A DNA stretch of 21,753 bases, from the NCBI GenBank assembly GCA_045600845.1, contig JAZRYR010000055.1:1-21753 (forward strand), in the 5' to 3' direction. Position 1 is the stretch's first letter. Each line of letters begins with the position of its first letter. Made by a program: the position numbers and the translations under genes. The DNA is from RGIG5612 sp045600845 (GTDB lineage: Bacteria; Bacillota; Clostridia; Lachnospirales; Lachnospiraceae). The notes under the pieces were generated by a model. That model worked only from the letters and a program-made list of their open reading frames with translations, did no database searches and was not told where the DNA came from. Of the stretch, positions 8,327 through 15,498 are shown in pieces.

Positions 8327-9127
8327 ATGATTCATGGTAAATACATAAATCAAGGTGAAGAATTAACTGACGTACTTAAGGTACGTCAGTTATCTTTATG
8401 TGATGCAATGGAAAACATCCGCCCGGAAGCCGATGATATGGACCCAATGGCTGTAAACATTTTGGTGGATCTGCCACTGGAAACATTGGCTGGCATTGAT
8501 CTGGAGAAATATGGCCAGCTTATCGGCGACGCATCCGAGCTGGAAGAGGACGACGCGGAGTTGTGCGACGGCGCGGAAGACGTGGCGGATGAAGAGGCGT
8601 GTGCTGACGCAGAACTGTGCGCATGCGCGGAAGGTGCTGGCGAAGCCTCAACGGGCGACATTGCTGGCGCATGCGCGAATTCAGCGCCGGGAAAGGTAAA
8701 ATCTGCAGCCGGCGGGAAAAAGGTTCTGTATATGGGCTGCGGCCGCATTCTCTGCGATGTAGACCGTTTCCGCTTCTATATTGACCAGGTAGCGGTACTT
8801 CCGGAGCTACGTAAACAGGGCTTTGGCGAATTCGCCCTCCGCATGCTGGTGGACAAGGCCAACATCTGCGGCGCCCAGAAGGTATGGCTGAAGCTGCCGG
8901 AAACATGGGCCAGTAAAGAGGCCGAGGCGCAGGCCATGAAATTCTTCACAGGCATGCACTTCAAACCGGAAGCCTATGATGAAAAGGAAGCGGGTTTGGC
9001 GGATGAACAAGGCTCGATGGGCAAAGTTGCTGGCGCATGCACAACAGGAACCGCAGCCACTGGTGCCGGCTTCGAAAGCCACTGGATGGCTGCTGACATT
9101 GCCGACTTCCATTCCTGCTGTCACTGA
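8327..9127 (+). CDS. GNAT-family N-acetyltransferase with a low-complexity acidic Ala/Cys insert
   Basis: The ATG at 8327 follows AAAAGG (8313-8318) and yields 266 residues. The N-terminus (MIHGKYINQGEELTDVLKVR) and the motif-A region QVAVLPELRKQGFGEFALRM, then LVDKANICGAQKVW and FFTGMHFKPE, fit a GNAT fold that transfers an acyl group from acyl-CoA. The VAVLPELRKQGFG stretch is the pyrophosphate-binding loop. Compared with the usual compact fold of about 150-170 residues, roughly residues 52-130 are an insertion dominated by Ala, Asp, Glu, Gly and Cys. The C-terminus adds a further odd tail ending HSCCH. The DNA of the insert is much more GC-rich than rpoC. A 14-bp repeat, TTGCTGGCGCATGC, occurs in the insert (8661-8674) and again in the tail (9027-9040). 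The substrate is unknown. The dispersed repeat begins one base after the stop. Confidence 0.75.
   Translation: MIHGKYINQGEELTDVLKVRQLSLCDAMENIRPEADDMDPMAVNILVDLPLETLAGIDLEKYGQLIGDASELEEDDAELCDGAEDVADEEACADAELCACAEGAGEASTGDIAGACANSAPGKVKSAAGGKKVLYMGCGRILCDVDRFRFYIDQVAVLPELRKQGFGEFALRMLVDKANICGAQKVWLKLPETWASKEAEAQAMKFFTGMHFKPEAYDEKEAGLADEQGSMGKVAGACTTGTAATGAGFESHWMAADIADFHSCCH
8364..8392 (+). repeat. Perfect 12-bp hairpin inside the 5' coding part of the GNAT gene
   Basis: TAACTGACGTAC (8364-8375) and GTACGTCAGTTA (8381-8392) are exact reverse complements separated by TTAAG. It lies about 37 bases into the coding sequence and encodes part of ELTDVLKVRQLS. It has no following T-run, so it is not a terminator. 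It could affect translation of the GNAT mRNA or serve as a protein-binding site; function is not known. Confidence 0.85.
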
Positions 9128-9128
9128 A

Positions 9129-9325
9129 TTTGCCTTCAAAAATAGAAAAACATCAAAATCTGCCCAGAAAAAGGCATATTTTAAAATCTATGGGGTAAAA
9201 CAGTCTGAAGAAATACCCCATGAAAGTATTAATAAGCCAATATTTGGGCTAAAATCATGACTTTGAGCGGAAAAATGAGGGAAAAATACCCCATGGATTT
9301 GAAAAAGCAGGCTATTTTGGGCAAA
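9129..9325. repeat. 197-bp dispersed repeat, copy 1
   Basis: This stretch matches 17099-17295 over 197 bases without any gap; I count about 19 mismatches by eye, roughly 90 percent identity. It contains TGCCTT (9131-9136) with AAGGCA (9171-9176), TGGGGTA (9191-9197) with TACCCCA (9214-9220), and AGCC (9235-9238) with GGCT (9247-9250). All of these dyads are preserved in the other copy. An open frame across it (ending with PIFGLKS) is also kept in copy 2, but most codon differences change the amino acid, so protein-level selection is not evident. Orientation is the same in both copies. It has no transposase and no clear terminal repeats. Confidence 0.9.
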
Positions 9326-9477
9326 TCCACTGCAAAAAGCAGACACAACGTTTACTTTTGGTTGGGTGCCTGTTGCGCCGAAATGACGTTGCCTGCTTTG
9401 CCGGAAGGACGTTGCCCACACCGCCGACTGTGCTATATGTCAGCCCGGTCGCCCGCCGAAATTTCCCGCTTTAGGAC
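9326..9477. other. Gap between repeat copy 1 and the ribU promoter
   Basis: I see no gene here. It contains GTTTAC (9350-9355), one of the recurring intergenic words, and a GACGTTGCC word that occurs twice about 26 bases apart. Short open frames have no ribosome binding site or recognisable product. Confidence 0.5.
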
Positions 9478-9506
9478 TTTACATCAGCAGGGCATAAGGC
9501 TATAAT
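9478..9506 (+). promoter_or_regulatory. Sigma-A promoter of the riboflavin uptake unit
   Basis: TTTACA (9478-9483) and a perfect TATAAT (9501-9506) are spaced by 17 bp. Transcription would begin a few bases before the FMN riboswitch aptamer, which supports the assignment. Confidence 0.85.
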
Positions 9507-9528
9507 AGCACCAACAAAATTAATATCT

Positions 9529-9633
9529 GTTTCAGGGCGGGGTGCAATTCCCCACCGGCAGTAAAGTCTGCGAACCCTTTGGGCCGATCAGGTGAGATTC
9601 CTGAACCGACGGTATAGTCCGGATGAGAGAAAC
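9529..9633 (+). promoter_or_regulatory. FMN riboswitch (RFN element)
   Basis: The conserved RFN core is plain: AGGGCGGGGTGCAATTCCCC, ACCGGCAGTAAAGTCTGCGA, then GGGCCGATCAGGTGAGATTC and CCGACGGTATAGTCCGGATG with AGAGAAAC at the end. The closing stem pairs GTTTC (9529-9533) with GAAAC (9629-9633). In this class FMN binding stabilises a fold that allows a downstream terminator to form. A terminator lies 16 bases further on and ribU follows, so the expected outcome is repression of riboflavin uptake when FMN is plentiful. Confidence 0.97.
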
Positions 9634-9649
9634 GAAAGCACAGCTTTTT

Positions 9650-9678
9650 AGAGCCTTGATTTTTTCAAGGCTCTTTTT
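9650..9678 (+). terminator. Riboswitch-linked intrinsic terminator
   Basis: AGAGCCTTGA (9650-9659) pairs perfectly with TCAAGGCTCT (9665-9674) around a TTTTT loop and is followed by TTTT. Its place between the FMN aptamer and ribU marks it as the expression platform. Confidence 0.93.
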
Positions 9679-9728
9679 GCATAAGCGACGAGGAAAATGC
9701 ATCGAGCTTGCACGAATGCAATTGACGA

Positions 9729-9758
9729 GCGCAAGGCAGTCCCGAAGGGACCTTTCGC
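9729..9758 (+). repeat. Hairpin between the riboswitch terminator and ribU
   Basis: GTCCC (9739-9743) pairs with GGGAC (9747-9751) around GAA. An outer helix joins GCG and AAG (9729-9735) with CTT and CGC (9752-9758), with a mismatch and a small bulge. There is no T-run. It resembles the other GCGAAAG-bearing hairpins in the gaps of this window. Confidence 0.55.
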
Positions 9759-9819
9759 AGTATTTCATATGCTCACTGCTTTCCAGAACTCAGAACTGAC
9801 AGGTGGAAGGAGGAAATAA

Positions 9820-10386
9820 ATGAACTTTAAATCAAACGCATTAAAAATCGCCAAAATGGCCATGTTGGTAGCAGTCTCCATTGTACTGGTACTGCTGATC
9901 CATTTCCCGATTTTCCCGATGGTACCATTCCTGGAGTATGACCCGGCGGACATTCCGATTCTCATCGGTGGACTGGCTTTTGGGCCGGTAGTTGGTGGCA
10001 TCCTGACCATCGTTACCGCTGTTATCCAGGGCGTAACGGTTAGCGCCGGCAGTGGCGTTTATGGCATCATCATGCACATCATCGCTACGTTGGCACTGGT
10101 GCTGACCTCCAGTATCATCTACAACAGCAAAAAGAACAAAAAACGTGCGATTATCGGTCTGGCATGTGGCTGCGGTGCCATGGTACTCCTCATGTTCTTT
10201 GCAAATATGTGGATCACACCGGCATTCATGGGGATTCCTCTTTCCGAGTTGATGCCGCTCATGGTTTTCATTCTGCTGTTCAACCTGATCAAGGCACTTG
10301 TAAACTCTGCAGTAACATTCTTCCTGTATAAGAAGATTTCGCCGTTCCTGCATAAGGATCAGACGGCGCCGAAGGCAACGAAATAA
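9820..10386 (+). CDS. ribU: Riboflavin ECF transporter substrate-binding subunit
   Basis: RibU is the membrane S component that captures riboflavin and hands it to the shared energy-coupling module (EcfA, EcfA' and EcfT, not present in this window). The protein is 188 residues, close to the family norm of about 190-200. It has some five or six hydrophobic segments, starting at IAKMAMLVAVSIVLVLLIHF. The family signature FPMVPFLEYDPADIPILIGG lies near residues 32-51, and GGILTIVTAVIQG follows. The short basic C-terminus (FLHKDQTAPKATK) should face the cytoplasm. The start at 9820 has AAGGAGG at 9807-9813. The upstream FMN riboswitch independently supports a riboflavin-related function. A strong terminator follows, so this is a single-gene unit. 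Confidence 0.95.
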   Translation: MNFKSNALKIAKMAMLVAVSIVLVLLIHFPIFPMVPFLEYDPADIPILIGGLAFGPVVGGILTIVTAVIQGVTVSAGSGVYGIIMHIIATLALVLTSSIIYNSKKNKKRAIIGLACGCGAMVLLMFFANMWITPAFMGIPLSELMPLMVFILLFNLIKALVNSAVTFFLYKKISPFLHKDQTAPKATK

Positions 10387-10405
10387 AAACGAGATAACGC
10401 GATGT

Positions 10406-10443
10406 ATGTCGGATTGTGAAGGACTCGCAATCCGACATTTTTT
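10406..10443 (+). terminator. Intrinsic terminator of ribU
   Basis: ATGTCGGATTG (10406-10416) pairs perfectly over 11 bp with CAATCCGACAT (10428-10438), with an 11-nt loop, and ends in six T residues (10438-10443). Confidence 0.92.
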
Positions 10444-10454
10444 AACCGCCGATA

Positions 10455-10483
10455 TTTACATCTTGTACAAAAAGATTTATAAT
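10455..10483 (+). promoter_or_regulatory. Sigma-A promoter of typA
   Basis: TTTACA (10455-10460) and TATAAT (10478-10483) are separated by 17 bp, the same pair of elements as in the ribU promoter. The predicted leader is about 33 nt and includes the typA ribosome binding site. Confidence 0.85.
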
Positions 10484-10522
10484 TTTTCAGTTAAGTTTCT
10501 ATAAAGAAAAGGACTATTATTT

Positions 10523-12346
10523 ATGAACGTTAAAGAAGAAAAAATCAGAAATATTGCAATTATCGCCCATGTTGATCATGGCAAAACAACCATGGTAGAT
10601 GCCATGCTGGCCCAAAGCGGTGTATTCCGCGCAGGCCAGGAGGTTCAGGAACGTGTTATGGACTCCAACGATCTGGAAAGAGAACGTGGAATCACCATCC
10701 TCTCCAAGAACACGGCCATCGATTACAACGGCGTAAAAATAAACATTGTAGACACTCCGGGCCATGCGGACTTTGGCGGCGAAGTAGAGCGTGTACTGAA
10801 GATGGTAAACGGCGTAATCCTTCTGGTTGACGCTTTCGAAGGCACTATGCCTCAGACTAAATTCGTATTAAGAAAAGCGCTGGACTTAGACCTGGATGTC
10901 ATCATCTGCATCAACAAAATCGACCGTCCGGAAGCAAGACCGGAGAAGGTCATTGACGAAGTATTAGAGCTTATGATGGACCTGGATGCCAGCGACAAAC
11001 AGCTGGATGCGCCGGTAATTTTCGCCTCCGCAAAACAGGGCTACGCCATCAAAGAATTAGACGACGAAAAGGTGGACTTAAAACCGCTGTTCGACTGCAT
11101 CCTGGAAAACATTCCTGCACCGGAAGGTGATCCGGAAAAAGGCACTCAGGTCATGATCTCCACCATCGACTATAACGAGTATGTTGGACGTATCGGCGTC
11201 GGCAAAGTAGACAACGGCAAAATCGCTGTTGGCCAGGAACTGGTAAAATTAAACGCAAACAACCCGAACACTCATGAGAAGGTAAAAATCACAAAACTCT
11301 ATGAGTTCAACGGCTTAGATAAAGTGGATGTGAAAGAAGCCGGTGTAGGCCATATCGTAGCCCTTTCCGGTATTGCTGACCTTCAGATCGGTGACACCAT
11401 CTGCGGTGGTGATGCAACAGCTATTCCGTTCCAGAAAATATCCGAGCCAACCATCTCCATGAACTTCATCGTTAACGACAGCCCATTAGCAGGACAGGAA
11501 GGAAGATGGTGCACCTCCAGACAGATCCGGGAGCGTCTCTACAAAGAACTGAACACGGACGTTTCCTTACGCGTAGAAGATACGGAAAACACCGACACCT
11601 TCAAGGTGTCCGGCCGTGGCGAGCTTCACCTTTCCGTACTGATTGAAAACATGCGCCGGGAAGGCTATGAATTCGCAGTAAGCAAGGCTGAAGTCATTTA
11701 TAAAAAAGACGAAAATGGCAAAAAGTTAGAGCCAATGGAAATCGCAGTGGTTGACGTTCCGGAAGAATTCTCCGGCTCCATCATCAGCATGCTGTCCGAA
11801 AGAAAAGGTAACCTGCTCAGCATGTCTACCTTGTCCGACGGCTCCGTCCGCTTAGAGTTCAGCATTCCGGCAAGAGGGCTCATCGGATTCCACGGAAAAT
11901 TCCTGACAAGCACCAAGGGCACCGGCGTTCTGAACACCATCTTCGACGGCTATGAGTCCTACAAGGGCGACATCGCTTACCGTAACCAGGGCTCATTGAT
12001 CGCTTACGAATCCGGCGACGCTGTAACCTATGGACTGTTCGCAGCTCAGGAGCGTGGTTCCTTATTCATCGGACCCGGCACAAAAGTTTACGCCGGTATG
12101 GTTATCGGTGAAAACGGAAAAACAGAAGACGTTGAAGTAAACGTATGTAAGACAAAACATCTGACCAACACTCGTTCCAGCAGCGCTGATGAAGCTCTGA
12201 AACTGACGCCTCCGAAGGTTCTTTCCCTGGAGCAGGCTCTTGAGTTCATCGACACCGACGAGTTACTGGAGGTAACTCCGAAGTCCTTACGTATCCGTAA
12301 GAGAATCTTAGATTCCAGACTTCGTAAGAGATCCAACTTCCACTAA
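10523..12346 (+). CDS. typA: Ribosome-associated translational GTPase TypA/BipA
   Basis: TypA (BipA) is an EF-G-like GTPase that binds the 70S ribosome and takes part in ribosome assembly and stress or cold adaptation. The protein has 607 residues, the usual length. The G1 loop AHVDHGKTT spans residues 15-23, the switch I region reads LERERGITIL, the G3 motif is DTPGHADFGGEVER and the G4 motif is NKIDRPEARP. Domain II and III segments follow, and the TypA-specific C-terminal part includes RGLIGFHGKFLTSTKGTG and TNTRSSSADEALKL. The ATG at 10523 is preceded by AAAAGGA at spacing 9. It is transcribed from its own promoter. No clear terminator follows before the KOW/Sel1 gene 88 bases downstream, so they could share a transcript. 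Confidence 0.97.
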   Translation: MNVKEEKIRNIAIIAHVDHGKTTMVDAMLAQSGVFRAGQEVQERVMDSNDLERERGITILSKNTAIDYNGVKINIVDTPGHADFGGEVERVLKMVNGVILLVDAFEGTMPQTKFVLRKALDLDLDVIICINKIDRPEARPEKVIDEVLELMMDLDASDKQLDAPVIFASAKQGYAIKELDDEKVDLKPLFDCILENIPAPEGDPEKGTQVMISTIDYNEYVGRIGVGKVDNGKIAVGQELVKLNANNPNTHEKVKITKLYEFNGLDKVDVKEAGVGHIVALSGIADLQIGDTICGGDATAIPFQKISEPTISMNFIVNDSPLAGQEGRWCTSRQIRERLYKELNTDVSLRVEDTENTDTFKVSGRGELHLSVLIENMRREGYEFAVSKAEVIYKKDENGKKLEPMEIAVVDVPEEFSGSIISMLSERKGNLLSMSTLSDGSVRLEFSIPARGLIGFHGKFLTSTKGTGVLNTIFDGYESYKGDIAYRNQGSLIAYESGDAVTYGLFAAQERGSLFIGPGTKVYAGMVIGENGKTEDVEVNVCKTKHLTNTRSSSADEALKLTPPKVLSLEQALEFIDTDELLEVTPKSLRIRKRILDSRLRKRSNFH

Positions 12347-12434
12347 AGTTTACGGCAGACGAAAGGCCGCGGGCGTTCCGGAAATTTCGGTTCGGACCCA
12401 GACCGGAAAGTAAGCCAAAACGAAAGGAAATAAC
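12347..12434. other. GC-rich spacer with GTTTACG and CGAAAGG words
   Basis: GTTTAC lies at 12348-12353, one base after the typA stop, and CGAAAGGCCGC follows shortly. Several CCGGAAA/TTTCGG words can pair with each other. No T-run follows, so it is a weak terminator candidate at best. The ribosome binding site for the next gene, GAAAGGA, is at 12422-12428. Confidence 0.5.
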
Positions 12435-14312
12435 ATGTTCCAATCTGGCGACTGGATTAAAATCAAATATGGAGAGTATGCCGGCAAAACCGGAAAAATC
12501 GTTGTACACCGCATGGACGGCAGTTACGGCGTGATTCTCTATGACGATTTTAATGCCTTAAAGGCGCCGGATGTTTCAGAAATAGGCGAGGCAAAGAGTC
12601 CTCTGGTTATGCTGAGTGAGGCTGCCATGGACTTGATCGAGCCATATGTCATCAGCCAGAAACAGCTGAAAGAAATGGCCAGGGCAGAAAAAACCTACGA
12701 AGACTATGCGGAAAAGGTATACCCGCAGTTCAACATTAAGGCGGAAAAGAAATATACCATGACCGTAAATGACATCAAGTCCGCACTGGTCCGGATCAAT
12801 AAAAACAAACAGCCACTACCGCTGTTCAAACAGTGGTTCTGGATTATTCTGAACGTCTTTTATGAGGATCTGAACATTGCGTCCAAATTCGACGAAAATA
12901 TATTCTCAGATTTTCCAAAGGATGAAAAAGAAATTTTCTCCACTGCCTTCGGCATTACGGAGAAGCTCTACTGGAGACTGGAAGAGCGCTTCGGCCGGAG
13001 AGAAGAGGACGAGCAGTATCTGGTTCAGTTCGAGAACGAGCCTGTATGGGATCTTCCGAAGGAAGAAAAACAGGGGCTGGAAGAAAGCGCATACTTCGCG
13101 ATATGCAACGATATTATTGAAAGAATCGACTCTTACAATTTCTGCAAAGGTAAGCCGCAGGGCGCTTGGATCTATAGTCCGAGTCAGATGCGTCATGTCA
13201 TTGCAGCCTATGAAAAAGATGATGACTTGAAACAGGCAACGCCGGAATCCAGGGCGCTCTTTAAAGATTTCGTGAAGAAGCTTTATCATCTGGGCGACCC
13301 ACAGGCCATCCGGATTTTAGCCTGGAGTCATTATGAGGGAAATATCTGCTATCGGCAGAATTGGAATAAATCCAAAAAGTATTTGTTGGAGCTGTTTGAA
13401 AAGATCGGTGACCCGGCAGCAGCCAACAGCTTAGGCTATATCTACTACTATGGACGATGTAATGACGGCGTGCCGCAATACGAGGAAGCCTTTAAGTATT
13501 TTTCTTATGCGGCGCTGGATGGCATTGACGAAAGCATTTTCATGGTGGCAGACATGCTGATTTATGGACAGGGTGTGCGGAAGAATGTGGACATGGGCAT
13601 GGAGATGCTGGTGGGCGGCTATCGTCAGACTTCCGAGGACATTTGCCGAAGCGTATTCGAAAGCCGTTTCGCGGAGTACGCCATGAGGATGGGAGATGCC
13701 TGTAGAAACGGTCTGATCTATGGCCTTGGGAACAGAGATGCATACCGGTTCTATCTGGAATCGAAGTTTGCACTGGGCAAGAGAAGACCGTTCAAATATT
13801 TCGGCGACGACGCGGTTACAGCGGAAGTGGACCGTAAGCTGGCGTTGATGAGAGAAGAGCTGAAGATTGACTACGACCGTAGCGAACTGAAGGCAGACTA
13901 CCCGATTTTCATCAACCAGATGTACGAGGACCGCTTCCCGGTAAAGGTTTCCATTACCAAAAAGCGTGGTAGTAAGGACTATGTCCTGAAGTTAAGCCGA
14001 TTCCGGTTTTCGGATGTGTTAAGCACTTTTAAAGTTTTCGGCGAGTTGCCGGAGGGCATGCGGGATAAGGAGGACGAGGCCAGCAAGATTCTGGTCACCT
14101 ACCCGGAACTGTCCTACTGCAACGTCGTATCGGAGATTGAGTTCCGCCTGGAAAATGGCGAAGTGCTGAAAATGCCGGAGACTTTGAACAATTCGTTTTT
14201 AAGTGACGGATTCAGAAAGAATGAAACCACAGGCGCATTGGAGTTTTACACAAATGGGGAATTGACAGCAGCCATTGAAGCCGACTGGTTTGTGATAAAA
14301 GTGAAGAAATAG
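12435..14312 (+). CDS. Hypothetical protein with N-terminal KOW-like segment and Sel1-like repeats
   Basis: This is a 625-residue protein without signal peptide or membrane segments, so it is probably cytoplasmic. Residues 1-40 (GDWIKIKYGEYAGKTGKIVV, then GSYGVILYDD) resemble a KOW-type small barrel. The middle (about 95-285) is charged and has no motif I recognise. Residues 288-400 look like three Sel1/TPR-type repeats: DPQAIRILAWSHYEGN, DPAAANSLGYIYYYGR with EAFKYFSYAAL, and DESIFMVADMLIYGQGVRKN. Such repeats usually act as protein-binding scaffolds. The C-terminal third (after about 490) appears beta-rich, with alternating hydrophobic segments such as DYVLKLSRFRFSDVL. GAAAGGA precedes the start at 12435. 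Location between typA and cysK gives no functional clue. The combination of a KOW-like head with Sel1-like repeats is my reading and needs a profile search. Confidence 0.75.
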   Translation: MFQSGDWIKIKYGEYAGKTGKIVVHRMDGSYGVILYDDFNALKAPDVSEIGEAKSPLVMLSEAAMDLIEPYVISQKQLKEMARAEKTYEDYAEKVYPQFNIKAEKKYTMTVNDIKSALVRINKNKQPLPLFKQWFWIILNVFYEDLNIASKFDENIFSDFPKDEKEIFSTAFGITEKLYWRLEERFGRREEDEQYLVQFENEPVWDLPKEEKQGLEESAYFAICNDIIERIDSYNFCKGKPQGAWIYSPSQMRHVIAAYEKDDDLKQATPESRALFKDFVKKLYHLGDPQAIRILAWSHYEGNICYRQNWNKSKKYLLELFEKIGDPAAANSLGYIYYYGRCNDGVPQYEEAFKYFSYAALDGIDESIFMVADMLIYGQGVRKNVDMGMEMLVGGYRQTSEDICRSVFESRFAEYAMRMGDACRNGLIYGLGNRDAYRFYLESKFALGKRRPFKYFGDDAVTAEVDRKLALMREELKIDYDRSELKADYPIFINQMYEDRFPVKVSITKKRGSKDYVLKLSRFRFSDVLSTFKVFGELPEGMRDKEDEASKILVTYPELSYCNVVSEIEFRLENGEVLKMPETLNNSFLSDGFRKNETTGALEFYTNGELTAAIEADWFVIKVKK

Positions 14313-14430
14313 TCTGGGCCGCGGAAGCGAAGTGGCGGGAAGCGAAAGCTTCTGGGAGCGCGAACTTTGCAGGGCGGGCAAAAGTTTACGTAGCGAGCGT
14401 GTGCGGTGGCAGATAAGAAGGAGATAAAAT
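14313..14430. other. GC-rich hairpin-bearing spacer before cysK
   Basis: GAAGC GAAA GCTTC (14339-14352) is a perfect 5-bp stem with a GAAA loop, surrounded by repeated GGCGGG and AGCG words. GTTTAC occurs at 14384-14389. I see no T-box, no S-box and no convincing promoter here, so cysK control is not visible. AAGGAG (14418-14423) is the cysK ribosome binding site. Confidence 0.5.
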
Positions 14431-15333
14431 ATGTATACAGAAAATTTGCTGGATTTAATTGGAAATACCCCTATCGTTAGTTTAAAAGCAACCACCGGAT
14501 TAAACATTTTTGCCAAGACAGAATTCTTAAACCCGGGTGGAAGTATAAAGGACAGAGTAGCGCTGAACATGATCAAGCGTGCGGAAGAGAAAGGTCTCTT
14601 AAAACCGGGCATGACCATCGTTGAGCCTACCAGCGGCAACACCGGCATCGGTCTGGCTCTTTGCGGCGTAAGAATGGGATACAAAGTAATCATTGTTATG
14701 CCGGAAAACATGAGCGAAGAAAGAAAGAAAATCATCAAAGCCTTAGGCGCAGAACTGGTTCTGACGGATCCGGAGCTTTCCCTTCCGGGAACCGTGGCAA
14801 AAGCTGAAGAAATCGCTTCTCAGGGACCGGACTTCTTCATGCCTCAGCAGTTTGAGAATCCGGACAATCCGGAAATCCATTATCGGACCACCGGCCCGGA
14901 AATCTGGCAGCAGTTAGAGGGCAAGGTTGACGTGTTCGTATCCGGACTCGGCAGCGGCGGAACTCTTCAGGGCACCGGCCAGTATCTGAAAGAGCAGAAC
15001 CCGAACTTGAAGGTTGTAGCAGTTGAGCCAAAGGGCGTTTCCGCGCTGTTAGGACATGAGCCTGGTCTGCACAAAATCCAGGGCATCGGCGACGGCTTCG
15101 TACCGGAAGTCCTGGACACTATCCTGATCGACGAGGTTGTGGAAGTTACGGACGAAGATGCATACGACACCACCCGTGAGCTGGCAAGAGTTCAGGGTCT
15201 GCTTTGCGGAACTTCCTCTGGTGCCAACGTATGGGCTGCAAAATTAATGGCTGAGAAATATGGCAAGGATGTTGCCATCGCAACGGTTCTCCCAGACCGT
15301 ATGGAAAGATACTTCAGCCAGGGCTTACTGTAA
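14431..15333 (+). CDS. cysK: Cysteine synthase (O-acetylserine sulfhydrylase)
   Basis: This PLP enzyme makes cysteine from O-acetylserine and sulfide in the cytoplasm. The protein has 300 residues, normal for CysK. The PLP lysine is K40 in NPGGSIKDRV. The substrate-binding loop TSGNTG lies at residues 67-72. The phosphate-binding glycine loop GLGSGGTLQGTG spans about 172-183. The C-terminal segment, usually PxxGERY, reads PDRMERYFS, a variant in which Met replaces the Gly. The start at 14431 is preceded by AAGGAG. No serine acetyltransferase (cysE) gene lies next to it, and the KOW/Sel1 gene upstream looks unrelated. A cystathionine beta-synthase is unlikely because there is no CBS domain. 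Confidence 0.93.
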   Translation: MYTENLLDLIGNTPIVSLKATTGLNIFAKTEFLNPGGSIKDRVALNMIKRAEEKGLLKPGMTIVEPTSGNTGIGLALCGVRMGYKVIIVMPENMSEERKKIIKALGAELVLTDPELSLPGTVAKAEEIASQGPDFFMPQQFENPDNPEIHYRTTGPEIWQQLEGKVDVFVSGLGSGGTLQGTGQYLKEQNPNLKVVAVEPKGVSALLGHEPGLHKIQGIGDGFVPEVLDTILIDEVVEVTDEDAYDTTRELARVQGLLCGTSSGANVWAAKLMAEKYGKDVAIATVLPDRMERYFSQGLL

Positions 15334-15498
15334 GATTCGCGCCCGCGATGCCGATGGGACGTCGTAAATGGCGCTGATATAGTCGTCGCGGAAGCGGTGG
15401 CGCGCCCCGAAAGGCGGCGCAAACTTTCGCGCCCGCAAACGAGCGGTGACGCAAACAATGTAGACTCCGGGCGCGCCCGGCAATCATAGGAGGCACTT
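15334..15498. repeat. GC-rich spacer with 16-bp-spaced CGCAAAC words and a 14-bp palindrome
   Basis: CGCAAAC occurs at 15418-15424, 15434-15440 and 15450-15456, exactly 16 bp apart. CCGGGCGCGCCCGG (15467-15480) is a perfect palindrome just before the ribosome binding site AGGAGG (15488-15493) of the aminotransferase. The whole gap is far more GC-rich than the flanking genes. There is no terminator T-run and no convincing promoter. Confidence 0.7.

Noticed and set aside
8126..8353. Minus-strand frame encoding a 15-residue periodic peptide over the 45-bp repeat
   Set aside because: The periodicity follows from a repeat length divisible by three. There is no ribosome binding site before the TTG or internal ATG and no recognisable protein feature.
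9129..9325. Insertion sequence
   Set aside because: No transposase, no terminal inverted repeats at the ends and no visible target-site duplication; kept only as a dispersed repeat.
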